Origin: Tetradesmus obliquus
Taxonomy: Eukaryota > Chlorophyta > Chlorophyceae > Sphaeropleales > Scenedesmaceae
Direction of reading: 5' to 3'
Length of the DNA: 64,000 nucleotides
NCBI GenBank assembly: GCA_030272155.1
Contig: CP126204.1
Span: forward strand, 4,455,501 to 4,519,500
The notes under the pieces are model-generated. The model had not been told where the DNA came from, ran no database searches, and saw nothing but the letters and a program-made list of their open reading frames with translations. Below, in pieces: positions 36,655 to 47,394 of the stretch (its first letter is position 1; each line of letters begins with the position of its first letter). Position numbers and translations under genes: made by a program.

Positions 36655-36967
36655 CCCGCATCACGAAAGCGCGTGCGTGCAGCTCTGGGCCGCGATGTGC
36701 ATTTGCACACAGCAGCGCCAGACATAACTACTGCTGCTGCTGCTGCTGTCTGCTAGTGCATCAGCCGCACCACGCATGCGTTTGTGTGCATATTGAGCCC
36801 GTGGTGCGTCTCGTCACATGGCCGGCGCCAGCCACAGCTGCTGTTGCTGCTGCCGCTGCTAGTGCAGCAGCAGCACCACGCATGGGTTTGCGTGCAGATT
36901 GAGCCCGTGGTGCGTCTCGTCACATGGCGGGCGCCAGCCACAGCTGCTGGTGTTGCTGCTGCCGCGG
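36655..36967 (-). repeat. Copies of the last TOP6B exon in the 3' flank
   Basis: Two clear copies of about 122 bp (near 36846-36960 and 36740-36840) and a vestige near 36660-36720 repeat the terminal exon, sense of THHGLNLHTNACVVRLMH, downstream of the stop at 36968. Each keeps a version of the C-terminal sequence. Confidence 0.88.
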
Positions 36968-39900
36968 CTAGTGCAGCAGCCGCACCACGCATGCGTTTGC
37001 GTGCAGCTCAGGCCCATAGTGCGTCTTGTCACACAGCGGCGCCAGCCATAGCTGCTGCTTGGCTGCGCCGCCCGCCAGCCCCTGCGCCACCTGCAGGGCA
37101 GCAAGCACGAGAGACGTACACACAATGAGTTGCTTTGAACGCGCTGTGAGCACGGCAAGTTGTGAGAAGCCAGGGTTGTCCCTTGCTTCCCTATGCGCCC
37201 TTGCGTTGGCAGCTGGCTGGGGTCATGCTGCTTTGCTGAGCGAAGTGTTGTTAGCAGGTATCAATGAGAATGCCATAGCGTATCTAGAGCGGCACCTCAT
37301 CTATATTGAAAAACGGCTGGATCGGCGTGCTATCTGTTGGTTGCTGCCCCAGCCCACCTGGAACTCCAGCGTTATGTTTGGTACGGGTTCCGATCAGTTG
37401 CATGACACTATCACGTGCCATGTAACATGTCATAACCAAACAGCCAAGAAGCGCGGTGTGCTGCCCCAGCCCACCTGGAACTCCAGCGCCACGTTTGATA
37501 CGGGTTCCAATAAATTGCATGACACTATCATGCGACATGTGACATGTCATAACCAAACAGTCAAGAAGCGCTGTGTGGTGCCCCAGCCCACCTGGAACTC
37601 CAGCGCCATGTCAGTGTCGATGCGCTCCACATGCTCCGCCAGCTTCTTCTCAAGCGTGGCCTGCACCACCTGCAGCCAACAAACAACAGCAGCAGCAGCA
37701 GCAACAGCAGCAGTAGCACAATTGTTGGTGCTAAATATCAGCTTTACATGCTCCGCCAGCTTCTTCTCAAGCGTGGCCTGAACCACCTGCAGTTGAAAAC
37801 AGCAGCAGCAACAGCAGCAGCAGCAGCAGCACAATTGTTGGCGCTGAAAATCAGCTCTGCATGCTCCGCCAGCTTCTTCTCCAGCGTGGCCTGCACCACC
37901 TGCAGTTGAAAACAGCAGCAGCAACAGCAGCAGCCGCAGCAGCACAACTTCCGGTGCTAGAAATGAGCTCTGCATGCTCCGCCAGCTTCTTCTCCAGCGT
38001 GGCCTGAACCACCTGCAGCCAACAAACAATAACAGCGCAGGTGGCTGGTGCTAAACATCTGCTTCACATGCCCTGCCAGCTCAAGCGATTGCAGTCGAAT
38101 CCCACACCCCAACAAACCTGGGTCAGTGTTTCACACGCCATCTGTGCGTTGTATCTGGTCCATATGCGCCACTGCCTGCACCAATCAATAGCGGCAGCTC
38201 AAGCAGCCCCAATTGCACCCACAAGAGCTGCCACGCCAGCAGTTTTACAACTTGCGGTCATAACTCGCAAACACCACCAACACGACTCACCTCCTTCCGC
38301 GCTACTTGCTGCAGCAGGTTGCTGCTGTCCTGCAGCCGCCACCGCTTGGGGCCCCGTGGGTCACTGCCAGCCATGGCCGCCAGCACCATGCAGCAATGGC
38401 CACCACAGCTGACGCGCATATCAAAGTAAAAAAAAAAAACACACACAGCAGCGCTGCAGCTTGCCGGAGGATCTCAAATGCTGCACACCAGCAATGAAAT
38501 GGCCAATCCACAACGACTCACCTCCTTGCGCGCCACCTGCTGCAGCAGGTTGCTGCTGTCCTGCAGCCGCCGCCGCTTGGGCCCCCGCGGGTCACTGCCC
38601 GCCATGGCCGCCAGCACAGTGAAGATGGCCCCCGCTGCATCAGGGATGTACTTGGTGAGGTTGCGCCGCCGCTGCTGCTGCTCACGCAGCGCAAGCGCTT
38701 TTGCGATCTTCACCTGTACCCAAAACCAGAGACGGTTCAACAAGATGTTGCAGAGTGTGGGTTGTTAGCAGCATGGCAGCGCGAGGGTCTTGGCAATCAT
38801 CACCTGCAGCAGTTTCCATGCAACAGCTGAACAGTCAGCATATGAGTGAGACGTACGCACCACAGCATGGTGGCAAGCTGGGCGAGCCGAGCTGCATCCC
38901 GACAATGTTGCATGCACTACCTTGCCCACAAGCGGGTGCCGCCTCTCACCCGCAGCTGCGCGCAGCACTGCCGGATACCTGCCTTGACCGCTGACACCAT
39001 CTCCACACATTCCCACGCACTCCTAGCATTCCTGCAGCAGTTCCACCAAGACCCGCTTACCCTCAGCTGTGCGCAGCACTGCTATGGTCGCCTTGACCGC
39101 CACAACCATCTCGTCCACGCCATCTCCACAAACCAGGCCACCAGGCGGCAATCAGGCTCACTCAAGTTCAGAAACGAGCACTCACTATCAGCGCGCAGCA
39201 CTGCTGGATGGCTGCCTTGACCGCTGACACCAACCACATCTCCACACATCCCCACAAACTCCCAGCATTCGGGCAGTGGTGCCGTAGAGATCTGCTTACC
39301 CGCAGCTGCGCGCAGCACTGCTGTCTATGGCTGCCTTTACTGCGCCCACCATCTCCTCCACGTCGTCGCCAATGCTGCACCCCATCAAGGCATGCAGACA
39401 TGCACCCCAGCTGACACGACTTCAATTAGAAGCCAGCAGCTAATGCAGCTGCAGTGTGACACCTGCCAGAACACCAACACCCCGACAGCTTGTGGCACAC
39501 AAGCAGCAGAGCGCAAAAAGGGTCTCATCCGCAGCTGCGCACAGCACTGCTTGATGGCTGCCTTCACTGCTGACAGCAGATCCTCCAGACATCTCCACAA
39601 ACTCCTACAATGCAGGCGGTGGTTTCGCCGAGATCTGCTTACCCGCAGCTGCGCGCAGCACTGCTGGATGGCTGCCTTCACTGCTGACACCATCTCCACA
39701 CATCCCCACACACTCCTAGCATTCAGGCAGTGGTGCCGTAGAGATCTGCTTACCCTCAGCTGCGCGCAGCACTGCTGGATGGCCGCCTTGACTGCGACCA
39801 CCATCTCCTCCACACATCCCCACAAACTCCCAGCATTCAGGCAGTGGTTCGGCCAAGACCCGCTTACAATGAGCTGCGCGCAGCACTGCTGGATGGCTGC

Positions 39901-42900
39901 CTTGACCGCCCCAACCATCTCCTTCACGTCGTCGCCCATGCTCCAGCACATGAAGGCATGCAGAATACGCGGCCCAGCTGGCAAGACGTCGATCAAAAGA
40001 CTGCGGCTGACGCAGCTGCATTGTGCCACCTGCCAGAGCACCAACACCCCGTGCAGTTGAAACAGGCAAGAAGTAAACCAAAAATGGTCTAACCCTCAGC
40101 TGCGCGCAGCACTGCTGGATGGTCGCCTTCACCGCGCCCACCATCTCCTCTACATTTCCCCACGAAATCCCAGTAATCAGGCAGCTGTTCCACCGCGACC
40201 CCCTTACCCGCAGCTGCGCGCAGCACTGCTGGATGGCTGCCTTCACCGCTGACACCATCTCCTCCACATCGTCCCCAATGTACTCCTTGCCCGCGCCCTT
40301 GAAGGGGATCTTGGTGGACACGATGGACACAAACACGCCCACCTGCGGTTGCATGGACAAATTGCATTGACAGAATCTGCTTTCAATGCAGCAAGAGAGA
40401 GGCAGGTGTACTCCTTGCCGGTGCCCTTGATGGGGATCTTGGTGGACACAATTGAGACGAACACGCCCACCTGTGGTTGCATTGCAGAAGTGCATTGAAA
40501 CGTATAGATTTGAAATGATGGATGAAGTTTCGCTCATAAAACGCCCAGTGTCGCTGCCATGGAGAGGACAGCGTCTGCACTTGTTGTGTCTTATGCCATG
40601 CAAAGTGAGATACAGTCAACATCACCCCAATCGCACGCACCCTGTCGCTGGACTGGTTGATCTTGTAGCTGCCCCAGTTGATGCGCTTGGTGGCGGTGCG
40701 TGTGATGACGTCGCTGCCGCCCTCAAACAGCAGCGGGATGCGGTTCGCAAAGCGGTAAACATTGATGCCTGGCCGCAGCTCGCGGCCGCCCAGCGACACC
40801 GCAGCTTCTACAATGAACGCGTGGCCCTCAAACACGCGCACGTCGCCTGCAGCAGCACCAACAGACGTGATGAACTTGAGATCAAAGCCCTGCGCAGCGG
40901 AGAGGAGTGGCAGCAGGCCAAAAACTCGCATGCCGCCTGCAGTACAGCACATAACCAGGTTAGCAGCAAAGTGGCTCAGATGCGAGGTGGTACATGTTGA
41001 TGCCAGGCCGCAGCTCGCGGCCGCCCAGCGACACCGCCGCCTCCACGACGAACGCATGGCCCTCAAACACGCGCACATCGTCTGCAGCAGCACGCACAGC
41101 GATGAGGACCATGAGTGGCAGCAGGCGCTCAGAAAAGGACAGCAGCGCAGAAGCAGGTGCAGCAAGTTGGCTTGTTTGGGACGTGGTACACGTTGATGTT
41201 GGGCCGCAGCTCGCGGCCCCCAAGGGATACTGCGGCCTCCACAATGAACGCGTGGCCCTCAAACACGCGCACGTCGCCTGGGGAAGCACGCACAGTGATC
41301 AGGAACATGAGGGGAAAGCCATGTGCAACAGAGATGGCAGCAGGCCATTAGAACCACGCACGTCGCCTGCACCGCAGCACAGACGAAGGTCCACAACTTG
41401 ACATAGATGCAAAGCGGTACACGTTGATGCCGGGCCGCAGCTCACGGCCCCCGAGGGATACTGCAGCCTTAACAATGAACGCGTGGCCCTCAAACACGCG
41501 CACGTCGCCTGCAGCAGCACGCACAGCCACAAGGAACATGAGAAAGCGCGCGCAGCAGAGAAAGGTGCCAGCAGGCCATCAAAAATGTGCGCGTCGCCTG
41601 CTCCGCAGCCCAGAATCAGGTCAACAGCAAGGTGGCTTAGATGCAAAGCGGTCCCGTTGATGCCGGGTGCAGCTCACGGCCGCTGAGGGACACAGCGAAT
41701 TCCACGAACGCGTGGCCCTCAAAAACGCGCACGTCGCCTGCGGTTTGCGGCGCAGCAACAACAACGTGAGTTTTTGAACATTGCACAATGACGGCGTGCC
41801 CCTGAGCCAGAAACGTCACCAGCGAGCCCAAGCAGTTCAGCAGCTTGATTGCTTCCACAGCAGCCGAGTTGGCTTGCACCTGCACTAGCAGTGTGCGCCA
41901 CTTACAGCAGTCAACATGTCCCGCAGAACATGACGAAGCAATGTAAACTGGCAGCGCGCCCGCGTGTGTGGCGATGAGCTCTGGCTGCAGCTCCTTCATC
42001 ACGCCCAGCCGCAGGTTGTACTCGGCCGCAAGATCACAGCAGTACCATCAGGTAAGGCTGTCCAACAAGACTGAGCAAGGAAGCAAACAGTCACACGTGT
42101 TGTGTAAACCAACGTTGTAACAGGGACTTCCCTTACCTGCATGTGTTGCGATGAGCTCAGGCTGCAGCTCCTTCATCACGCCCAGCCGCAGGTTGTACTC
42201 GCCAGCGGGCGACAGGTGGCTGCCTGAGGGGTCTGCGAAGCGCACCTGGTGGGGCAGCAGCAGCAGCATATGTTAGCGTAAGCAGGTGGATGGGAGCGGG
42301 TCATGGTGGCATGAATAGCAGCAACAGGAAGCAAGCCTCAAACGCGCAGTTTTTAGCCTGTTAGCTTATTGCAGACCGCTGCATGGCGCTCATACGGTAA
42401 CTCCTGCAAAAGCACAATCAACGGCAGCCAGGCCACCCTGTCTATATTGATGCATGATGATGTGCAATGGTGATACACCAGGCACGCACCTCATGCAGCA
42501 GCTGGTGCAGGCGCACCACTTGCTGGCTGCTGAGCTGCTTTGGGTCGGTGGAGGCATTCACGCCGCCAGAGCGCAGCTCGCCGATCAGCCGGCCTGCAAG
42601 GGACAAACTAACACGTGTTAGCGTCAGCCTGAACGTAGATAATACCAAGACCATGCCTTCTTCAGGACCATGCCTGTGACAGTACACTGCGTCAAGCCTT
42701 GCGCGCCTGGGCCCAACTGACAGTGCCTTGCTGACTTAGGTCAAATTTGCGCGTGAGGACAGCCCAGCACGTAAAACACCATGCAGACCATCATTGTTCA
42801 GGACCCTATCCACGGCCGATCCACTGCAGCTGCGCACCTGACAGCGCCTTGCTGACTTGGTCAAACTCGCGCGTGAGGAAGGCGGAGAGGCTGGTGGCCT

Positions 42901-45900
42901 TGGTCTCTGTGATCAGCCGCTTGACCAGCTCCAGGTCCACACTGCTGGGGTGGTGCTTGGTGATCTGCGGCCGCAAGCAGTACAAGAGCAGGTGTTATGT
43001 TTGTGTAAATGTGATGATGTGATGGTTTAAAGGTTGCAAGATGTGATCAGCTGCTTGACCAGCTCCAGGTCTACACTGCTGGGGTGGTGCTTGGTGATCT
43101 GCACGAACAAACAAACAAGAAACAGCTGCAAACATCGAGCCCGCTGGCTTTTTCTGATGCAGCGATGATGTGATGGGACAAATGCAGCACAGCTGGCAGC
43201 AGAAAGCCTGTCGAGACGTTGGCTTGCGCCTGTTTGCTGGCTCAGGTATCCGACAGGCGGCACCCATCCCTGTGCTGCTACATTTGCAGACAAGACACTG
43301 TGATGATTCATCTCTGCAGCATTCAGGCCATCACAGCCACACTGGCATGCCAACAGGTCAGCGCACGTATGGAAACCAAACAACTGCACCTTTGGCGGGG
43401 GCGGCATCACGTCGGTGCGCCGCCGGAAGGTCAGCTTGAGGCTGCTCTTGGGGTCCTCCGCAATGTACTGGAAGCTGAACTGCAGCACATACAGACACCA
43501 CACGACATGTTGGCGTTTACACAAAAGGCAGCAGCGCGCAGCACATGCTTTTGCTTGCAGGTCAGCTTGAGGCTGCGCTCGGGGTCCTCCAAGATGTACT
43601 GCACGCTGAACTGCAGCGCACAGAAACAACAATAGAAACAAATGTAAGCTCGGAGCGCAGCACATCCATCAGCTTGAGGCTGCTCTTGGGGTCCTCTGCA
43701 CGGTACTGGAAGCTGAACGGCAGCGTATACCAATATAACACAAATGGTGCAGGTCGGCTGCAGAGTGCAGCACATGCATGGGTTTCAAGCTGCTCCTCAA
43801 GTCATGACGCATAAAACTCCAAGGTGATAACACCCTCGGCGCCTGACCTGCGCGTAAGGCGTAATGACCATGATCTGGCGCAGGTACTTTAGCAGCTGCG
43901 GGACACCCCAGGGGCAACATATATTTGAGAACTCCACAACTGAGCATTGCCACACCTGCGCATAGGGCGTGATGACCGCGATCTGCCGCAGGTACTTGAG
44001 CAGCTTGGCACGGTAGCTGCTCCAGTTGCCCTCAATGGTCAGTGACAGGCACGCGCCGTGCCAGCCGTCAGCGTTGGGCTGCTTGGCCGCGCTGTGCACG
44101 TTGGGCGCGTTCCTGCAAGCATGGAATGTAGAACACAGTACAATTCAAGCAGCACAATTGACAGCACAGTACAGCACTCCGCTGCCGCAACTGCAGTCAG
44201 TCATGCTGCAGCCGTCAGCGTTGGACAGCTTGGCGGTGCTGTACATGTTGGGTGCGTTCCTTCAAGGCAAATATATAGAGCATGCAAGCAAGGCAGCGAG
44301 CAAGCTGTGTCGCACGCGCAGCATGAATGCATGTGCCTGAGGGCGATGCGCAACAGACCTGCAGCTGTGTAGCGAGCGCGATGCAGCACTGCAGCAGTCG
44401 CCTGAGCAGTGCATGTCCAGTTACTCCGCGCGTGGCCGCTCACGTGTGTAGGTCAATGTCCAGCCGTTGTGGCTACTTCAATCTGTGCATCTACCTGTGC
44501 AAGTGCATCACTATAAGAACAGCAATGTACATGCAGCATCAGGTTCACTTGTGCATGTCAACATAAACACAGGATAAGGCTTACTTGTGTATGTCAACAT
44601 AAACACAGGATAAGGCTCACTTGTGTATGTCGATGTCCAGCTCGTACTGGCTGCGAAAGTCCTGCTTGCGCAGCGCGCTGCTGATGCTGAAGGGCAGCCC
44701 CGTGGTCATTTTGCTCCAGATGAGCGCCATCTTGGCGCCCAGCCCAAATTTGCCGCGCGTCTGCAGGACAGTCAAACAAACAGGGGTCAAGTTGCTGCAG
44801 ATGTCACATAACAAGCAGGGGTCATTTTGCTCCAGATCAACGCCATCTTGGCGCCCAGCCCAAACTTGCCGCGCGTCTGCAGCAGTTGTTTGGAATAACA
44901 GGTTGAATACAACAACAACAAAGCAAGGTAAGAGGTGCAGCTTTCAAACGCATAACATGCAGCACCATCTCAGCGCCTGGCGCGCATCTGCAGAGCAACC
45001 AAACAAACAATTGTCGTCGTGCTGCAACCTTTGCAAGCAGTGGTCATCTTGCTCCAGATGAGCGCCACCTTGCCGCCCAGCCCAAACTTGCTGCGCGTCT
45101 GCAGCAGTTGTTTGCGCGTCACAGTTGTAAGTCAGCAGTGAGGAGGTTCGGCAGTGATGTGCAGCATGAAGGGTGCAGCAAAGTGGTAATGGCCCAATCC
45201 ACAGCTGCTGTGCACAGGTCCAAACCGCACAGCAGACACCTCCTGCAGCCGCAGCCACGCATCTGCTGCAAACCGTACCTGGCGCCGCAGCCACACACCA
45301 CACGCTAATCAGGGCGCACAGATACACAGACATCGAGAATCACACCTGCTTCACGCCGTACTTAGTGCCGCTCAGCACGCGGCCCAGCATGTTGGGGATG
45401 TCGGCGTGCGACATGCCGCAGCCGTTGTCCTGCAAGCAGCGTGGCATTTTCAGTGCTGTCAGCTTCATCAGCTAAGAGTGATGACCATTGTCATATCAAT
45501 AACCATAATTATCAGCAGCAGCAGATGCTGGAAATGAAGCTGGCGAGACATTCTCTGCGTGTCGCCTGCCAAGTAGAAGATCATGAAATGCTATCATGGG
45601 CTGCTGGCACTGTTAGTGACAAAAGAATGACGACCTCAACACTGTGACACACCTTGACTGTGACCTTGTAGAACAGCGTGCCGCGCGCAGGCCCCGCCTT
45701 CTTGCCATCTGCCGCCTTGCGTGCTGCGTCTGCCGCCGCTGCTGCTGCCGCCGCCTCTCCTTTGGTTGCAGCCAGCTTCTCCAGCCGCTGCTTCTCCTTG
45801 GCCTCCTTGGCCAGGCGCTTCTGCAGGCGTTACACCATGTTACACCGTTTTTCAGTAAGACATGTTATATGACACATGCCTTGGTTGCCGCAAGCTGCTG

Positions 45901-47019
45901 CAGGCTTTGCTTCTCCTTGACGTCCTTGGCTAGGCGCTCCTGCAGGCAAGACATGTCATGGCCTGTCACTGCCAGCAGCAATTGGCTTGCAACCGACATG
46001 GTACTGCTGGAGGTTGACGCCGCTGTGCCTCACCTTGCGCGCGTCTTCACTTTCATAATCGTGGTACAGCTGCTCGTCTACGCGTGCGTGGTCCCCCAGC
46101 CCTCTTAGCGTGTTCAGCCGCGCCCGGCTGACCTCCTCGCTGCAGCAGACGGGTTTGAAAAGGGAGACAGCATGACACAGCAGGGCCGCAAGGCAAGCTG
46201 GGAGTGAGACTCTGAAGGCCAGGGTGCTGTAGGGTGACATGAAGATGATATGCAGCAGACAGCCTTGCAAAGTGTTGTGCAGATGTGTTGCAGCATGTGC
46301 TGGCCGTGGGCGTGCATGTCTTGCAGGACAGCGGGTGACCGCAGGCAGTGATGATCCTGCCAGCACTGCTGCTGCTGTTGCCTGCGCCCAAGATAAAGTA
46401 GACCGTGCCTGGTGGTAGCGACCAATCACATGCAACCACGCACACATCTGCTGTAAGCAAGCAGCTGCCGTCAACGCTGCACACATGTTATGCATGCCAA
46501 GCTGAGCATGCTGTCGCCATGTGCAGCCACTGCTGCCACACCCATGCCTTGATATGCACGCAGCGTGGCAGCATCCATGTCTATTATAGCAGTGGGCATG
46601 AGCATGCCGCACTGCTGCTGCCGCACCAGACAGTAAGCTGCTGCTACTGCCACGAAGCAGCAGTACTGCTGCTGCAGCACAGTGCTCTTGCAAATTGCTC
46701 AGCTGGCTGTCGCACCAGCTGCTTCTGCTGCTTACATGGTGATCTCCACCAGCGGCAGCACGCTGATGCTCTCTGCACTGTCCAGGGCATTCTCCACCAG
46801 CTCCCTCACTGTTGTGTACAGGCACTTGCCAGGCTGCAGGAACACCAGCAGGGCAAGGACAACGAGTGAGCAGCGTAGGAGGAGCTACATACTTATGTAT
46901 TATGCCAGTTTCTGATGTCTTACGTTGTCAAAGCCAGCGATGTTCTTGTTCTCGGCAAAGAACTCCGCAGGGCTCTTCTGCTGTAGCTTGTCGCTGCCTC
47001 CCTTGCCTGCTTTCGACAT
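36968..47019 (-). CDS. TOP6B: DNA topoisomerase VI subunit B
   Basis: Sixteen exons join in perfect phase to 670 residues, the same length as the Arabidopsis protein: 47019-46924, 46833-46736, 46139-46034, 45820-45653, 45429-45346, 44760-44621, 44112-43956, 43479-43390, 42964-42838, 42593-42490, 42245-42137, 40846-40641, 40342-40208, 38713-38522, 37669-37592 and 37090-36968. GHKL ATPase motifs are present: RELVENALDSAES (N box, about 42-54), DNGCGM (157-162) and GKFGLGAK (187-194). Further on come RRTDVMPP, HHPSSVDLELV, LSPAGEYNLRLG, RVFEGHAFIVEAAVSLGGRE, NRIPLLFEGG, KRINWGSYKINQ, FVSIVSTKIPFKG and REQQQRRRNLTKYIPDA. With TOP6A it forms the type IIB topoisomerase needed for plant endoreduplication. 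The region around residues 120-145 is Ala-rich, replacing a linker. At least eleven of fifteen introns contain shadow exon copies. Confidence 0.97.
37350..37490 (-). repeat. Copies of TOP6B exon 15 donor edge
   Basis: Two copies of the exon 15 end (sense of ALEFQVGWG, donor GTGGGC) lie in intron 15 at 37463-37490 and 37350-37375, about 112 bp apart. Confidence 0.88.
37747..38015 (-). repeat. Copies of TOP6B exon 15 acceptor edge
   Basis: Three copies of the exon 15 start (sense of VVQATLEKKLAEHV), near 37747-37785, 37858-37902 and 37973-38014, lie upstream of the true exon at 37669. A vestige is near 38045. Spacing is about 112 bp and each has a CTGCAG acceptor. Confidence 0.92.
38278..38400 (-). 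repeat. Copy of TOP6B exon 14 donor half
   Basis: Repeats the second half of exon 14 (sense of AAMAGSDPRGPKRW through LLQQVARKEV with a GTGAGT donor) about 240 bp downstream of the real exon end at 38522. A shorter copy of the exon 14 start lies at 38769-38810. Confidence 0.9.
38950..40160 (-). repeat. Nine copies of TOP6B exon 13 donor edge
   Basis: The end of exon 13 (sense of VSAVKAAIQQCCAQLR with GT donor; the real one ends at 40208) is repeated nine times downstream, beginning near 40092, 39870, 39755, 39645, 39530, 39300, 39185, 39055 and 38950. Units are about 110-230 bp. Most copies retain an open frame and a plausible donor (GTAAGC, GTGAGT type). Confidence 0.93.
40402..40472 (-). 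repeat. Copy of TOP6B exon 13 acceptor edge
   Basis: Repeats the start of exon 13 (sense of VGVFVSIVSTKIPIKGTGKE) about 130 bp upstream of the true acceptor. Confidence 0.9.
40985..41745 (-). repeat. Four copies of TOP6B exon 12 acceptor edge
   Basis: The start of exon 12 (sense of DVRVFEGHAFIVEAAVSLGG) recurs near 41045-41090, 41240-41285, 41470-41515 and 41700-41745, upstream of the true exon at 40846. Period is about 230 bp, each preceded by a CTGC-type acceptor. Copies 1-3 also keep LRPGINVY. Confidence 0.93.
41955..42035 (-). repeat. Copy of TOP6B exon 11 donor half
   Basis: Repeats GEYNLRLGVMKELQPELIAT from exon 11, about 180 bp downstream of the real exon end at 42137. Confidence 0.9.
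42715..43098 (-). repeat. Copies of TOP6B exon 9 edges on both sides
   Basis: 42715-42760 repeats the exon 9 donor side (with decay). 43042-43098 repeats its acceptor side (sense of ITKHHPSSVDLELVKQLI) upstream of the true exon 42964-42838. Confidence 0.9.
43560..43723 (-). repeat. Copies of TOP6B exon 8 acceptor edge
   Basis: Two copies of the exon 8 start (sense of FSVQYILEDPERSLKLT), about 100-110 bp apart, lie upstream of the true exon at 43479. Only the true copy continues into RRTDVMPP. Confidence 0.92.
43843..43895 (-). repeat. Copy of TOP6B exon 7 donor edge
   Basis: Repeats the end of exon 7 (sense of LLKYLRQIMVITPYAQV with a GT donor). A copy of the exon 7 start lies on the other side at 44205-44262. 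Confidence 0.88.
44813..45105 (-). repeat. Copies of TOP6B exon 6 acceptor edge
   Basis: Two good copies of the exon 6 start (sense of TRGKFGLGAKMALIWSKM), near 44815-44885 and 45041-45105, plus a vestige near 44970, lie upstream of the true exon at 44760. They repeat the ATP-lid glycine motif. Confidence 0.9.
45880..45945 (-). repeat. Copy of TOP6B exon 4 acceptor edge
   Basis: Repeats the Lys/Glu-rich start of exon 4 (sense of ERLAKDVKEKQSLQQLAA) about 120 bp upstream of the true acceptor at 45820. Confidence 0.85.
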
Positions 47020-47394
47020 CCCGGATGCTAACTATGGATACTACACATGTGTGAAAGGATCAAGCCATTTGACCTGGCGTGGCAACGATTACTGCTGCTG
47101 TACTTCACGGCAGAAGCGGGTGCGTCAGCGCGTTCGGTCTTGCTCACAATCACAGGAGCTGTATGAAAGCTTGCAGTACAAGTGTGAAACGTAGCATCAA
47201 TGTTTCCTTTGGCACAAGACTGCGGCTTCATCTTGCACCTTGGCTGGCTGAACAAGCCATGACAGGTGGGAGTCACTTGTCACAATTCAAATCGTGTCCC
47301 ATGATGTGTCAGTTCAACTTCAAATCACAGCAGACATTCTCAGCCGAAACGGACGATACACGACCATTACAACCTGCTGCATGCGCAACCGCAA
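47020..47394. promoter_or_regulatory. Spacer between PRPF39 3' end and TOP6B start
   Basis: This 375-bp gap contains a TGTAA poly(A) signal for PRPF39 on the minus strand (47371-47367, 24 bases after its stop). It must also hold the TOP6B promoter, because both genes run on the minus strand. Confidence 0.55.

Noticed and set aside
38950-41745. CRISPR-like array because of regular spacing
   Set aside because: Units are coding exon fragments of TOP6B with variable length in a eukaryotic gene; there are no short palindromic direct repeats with unique spacers.
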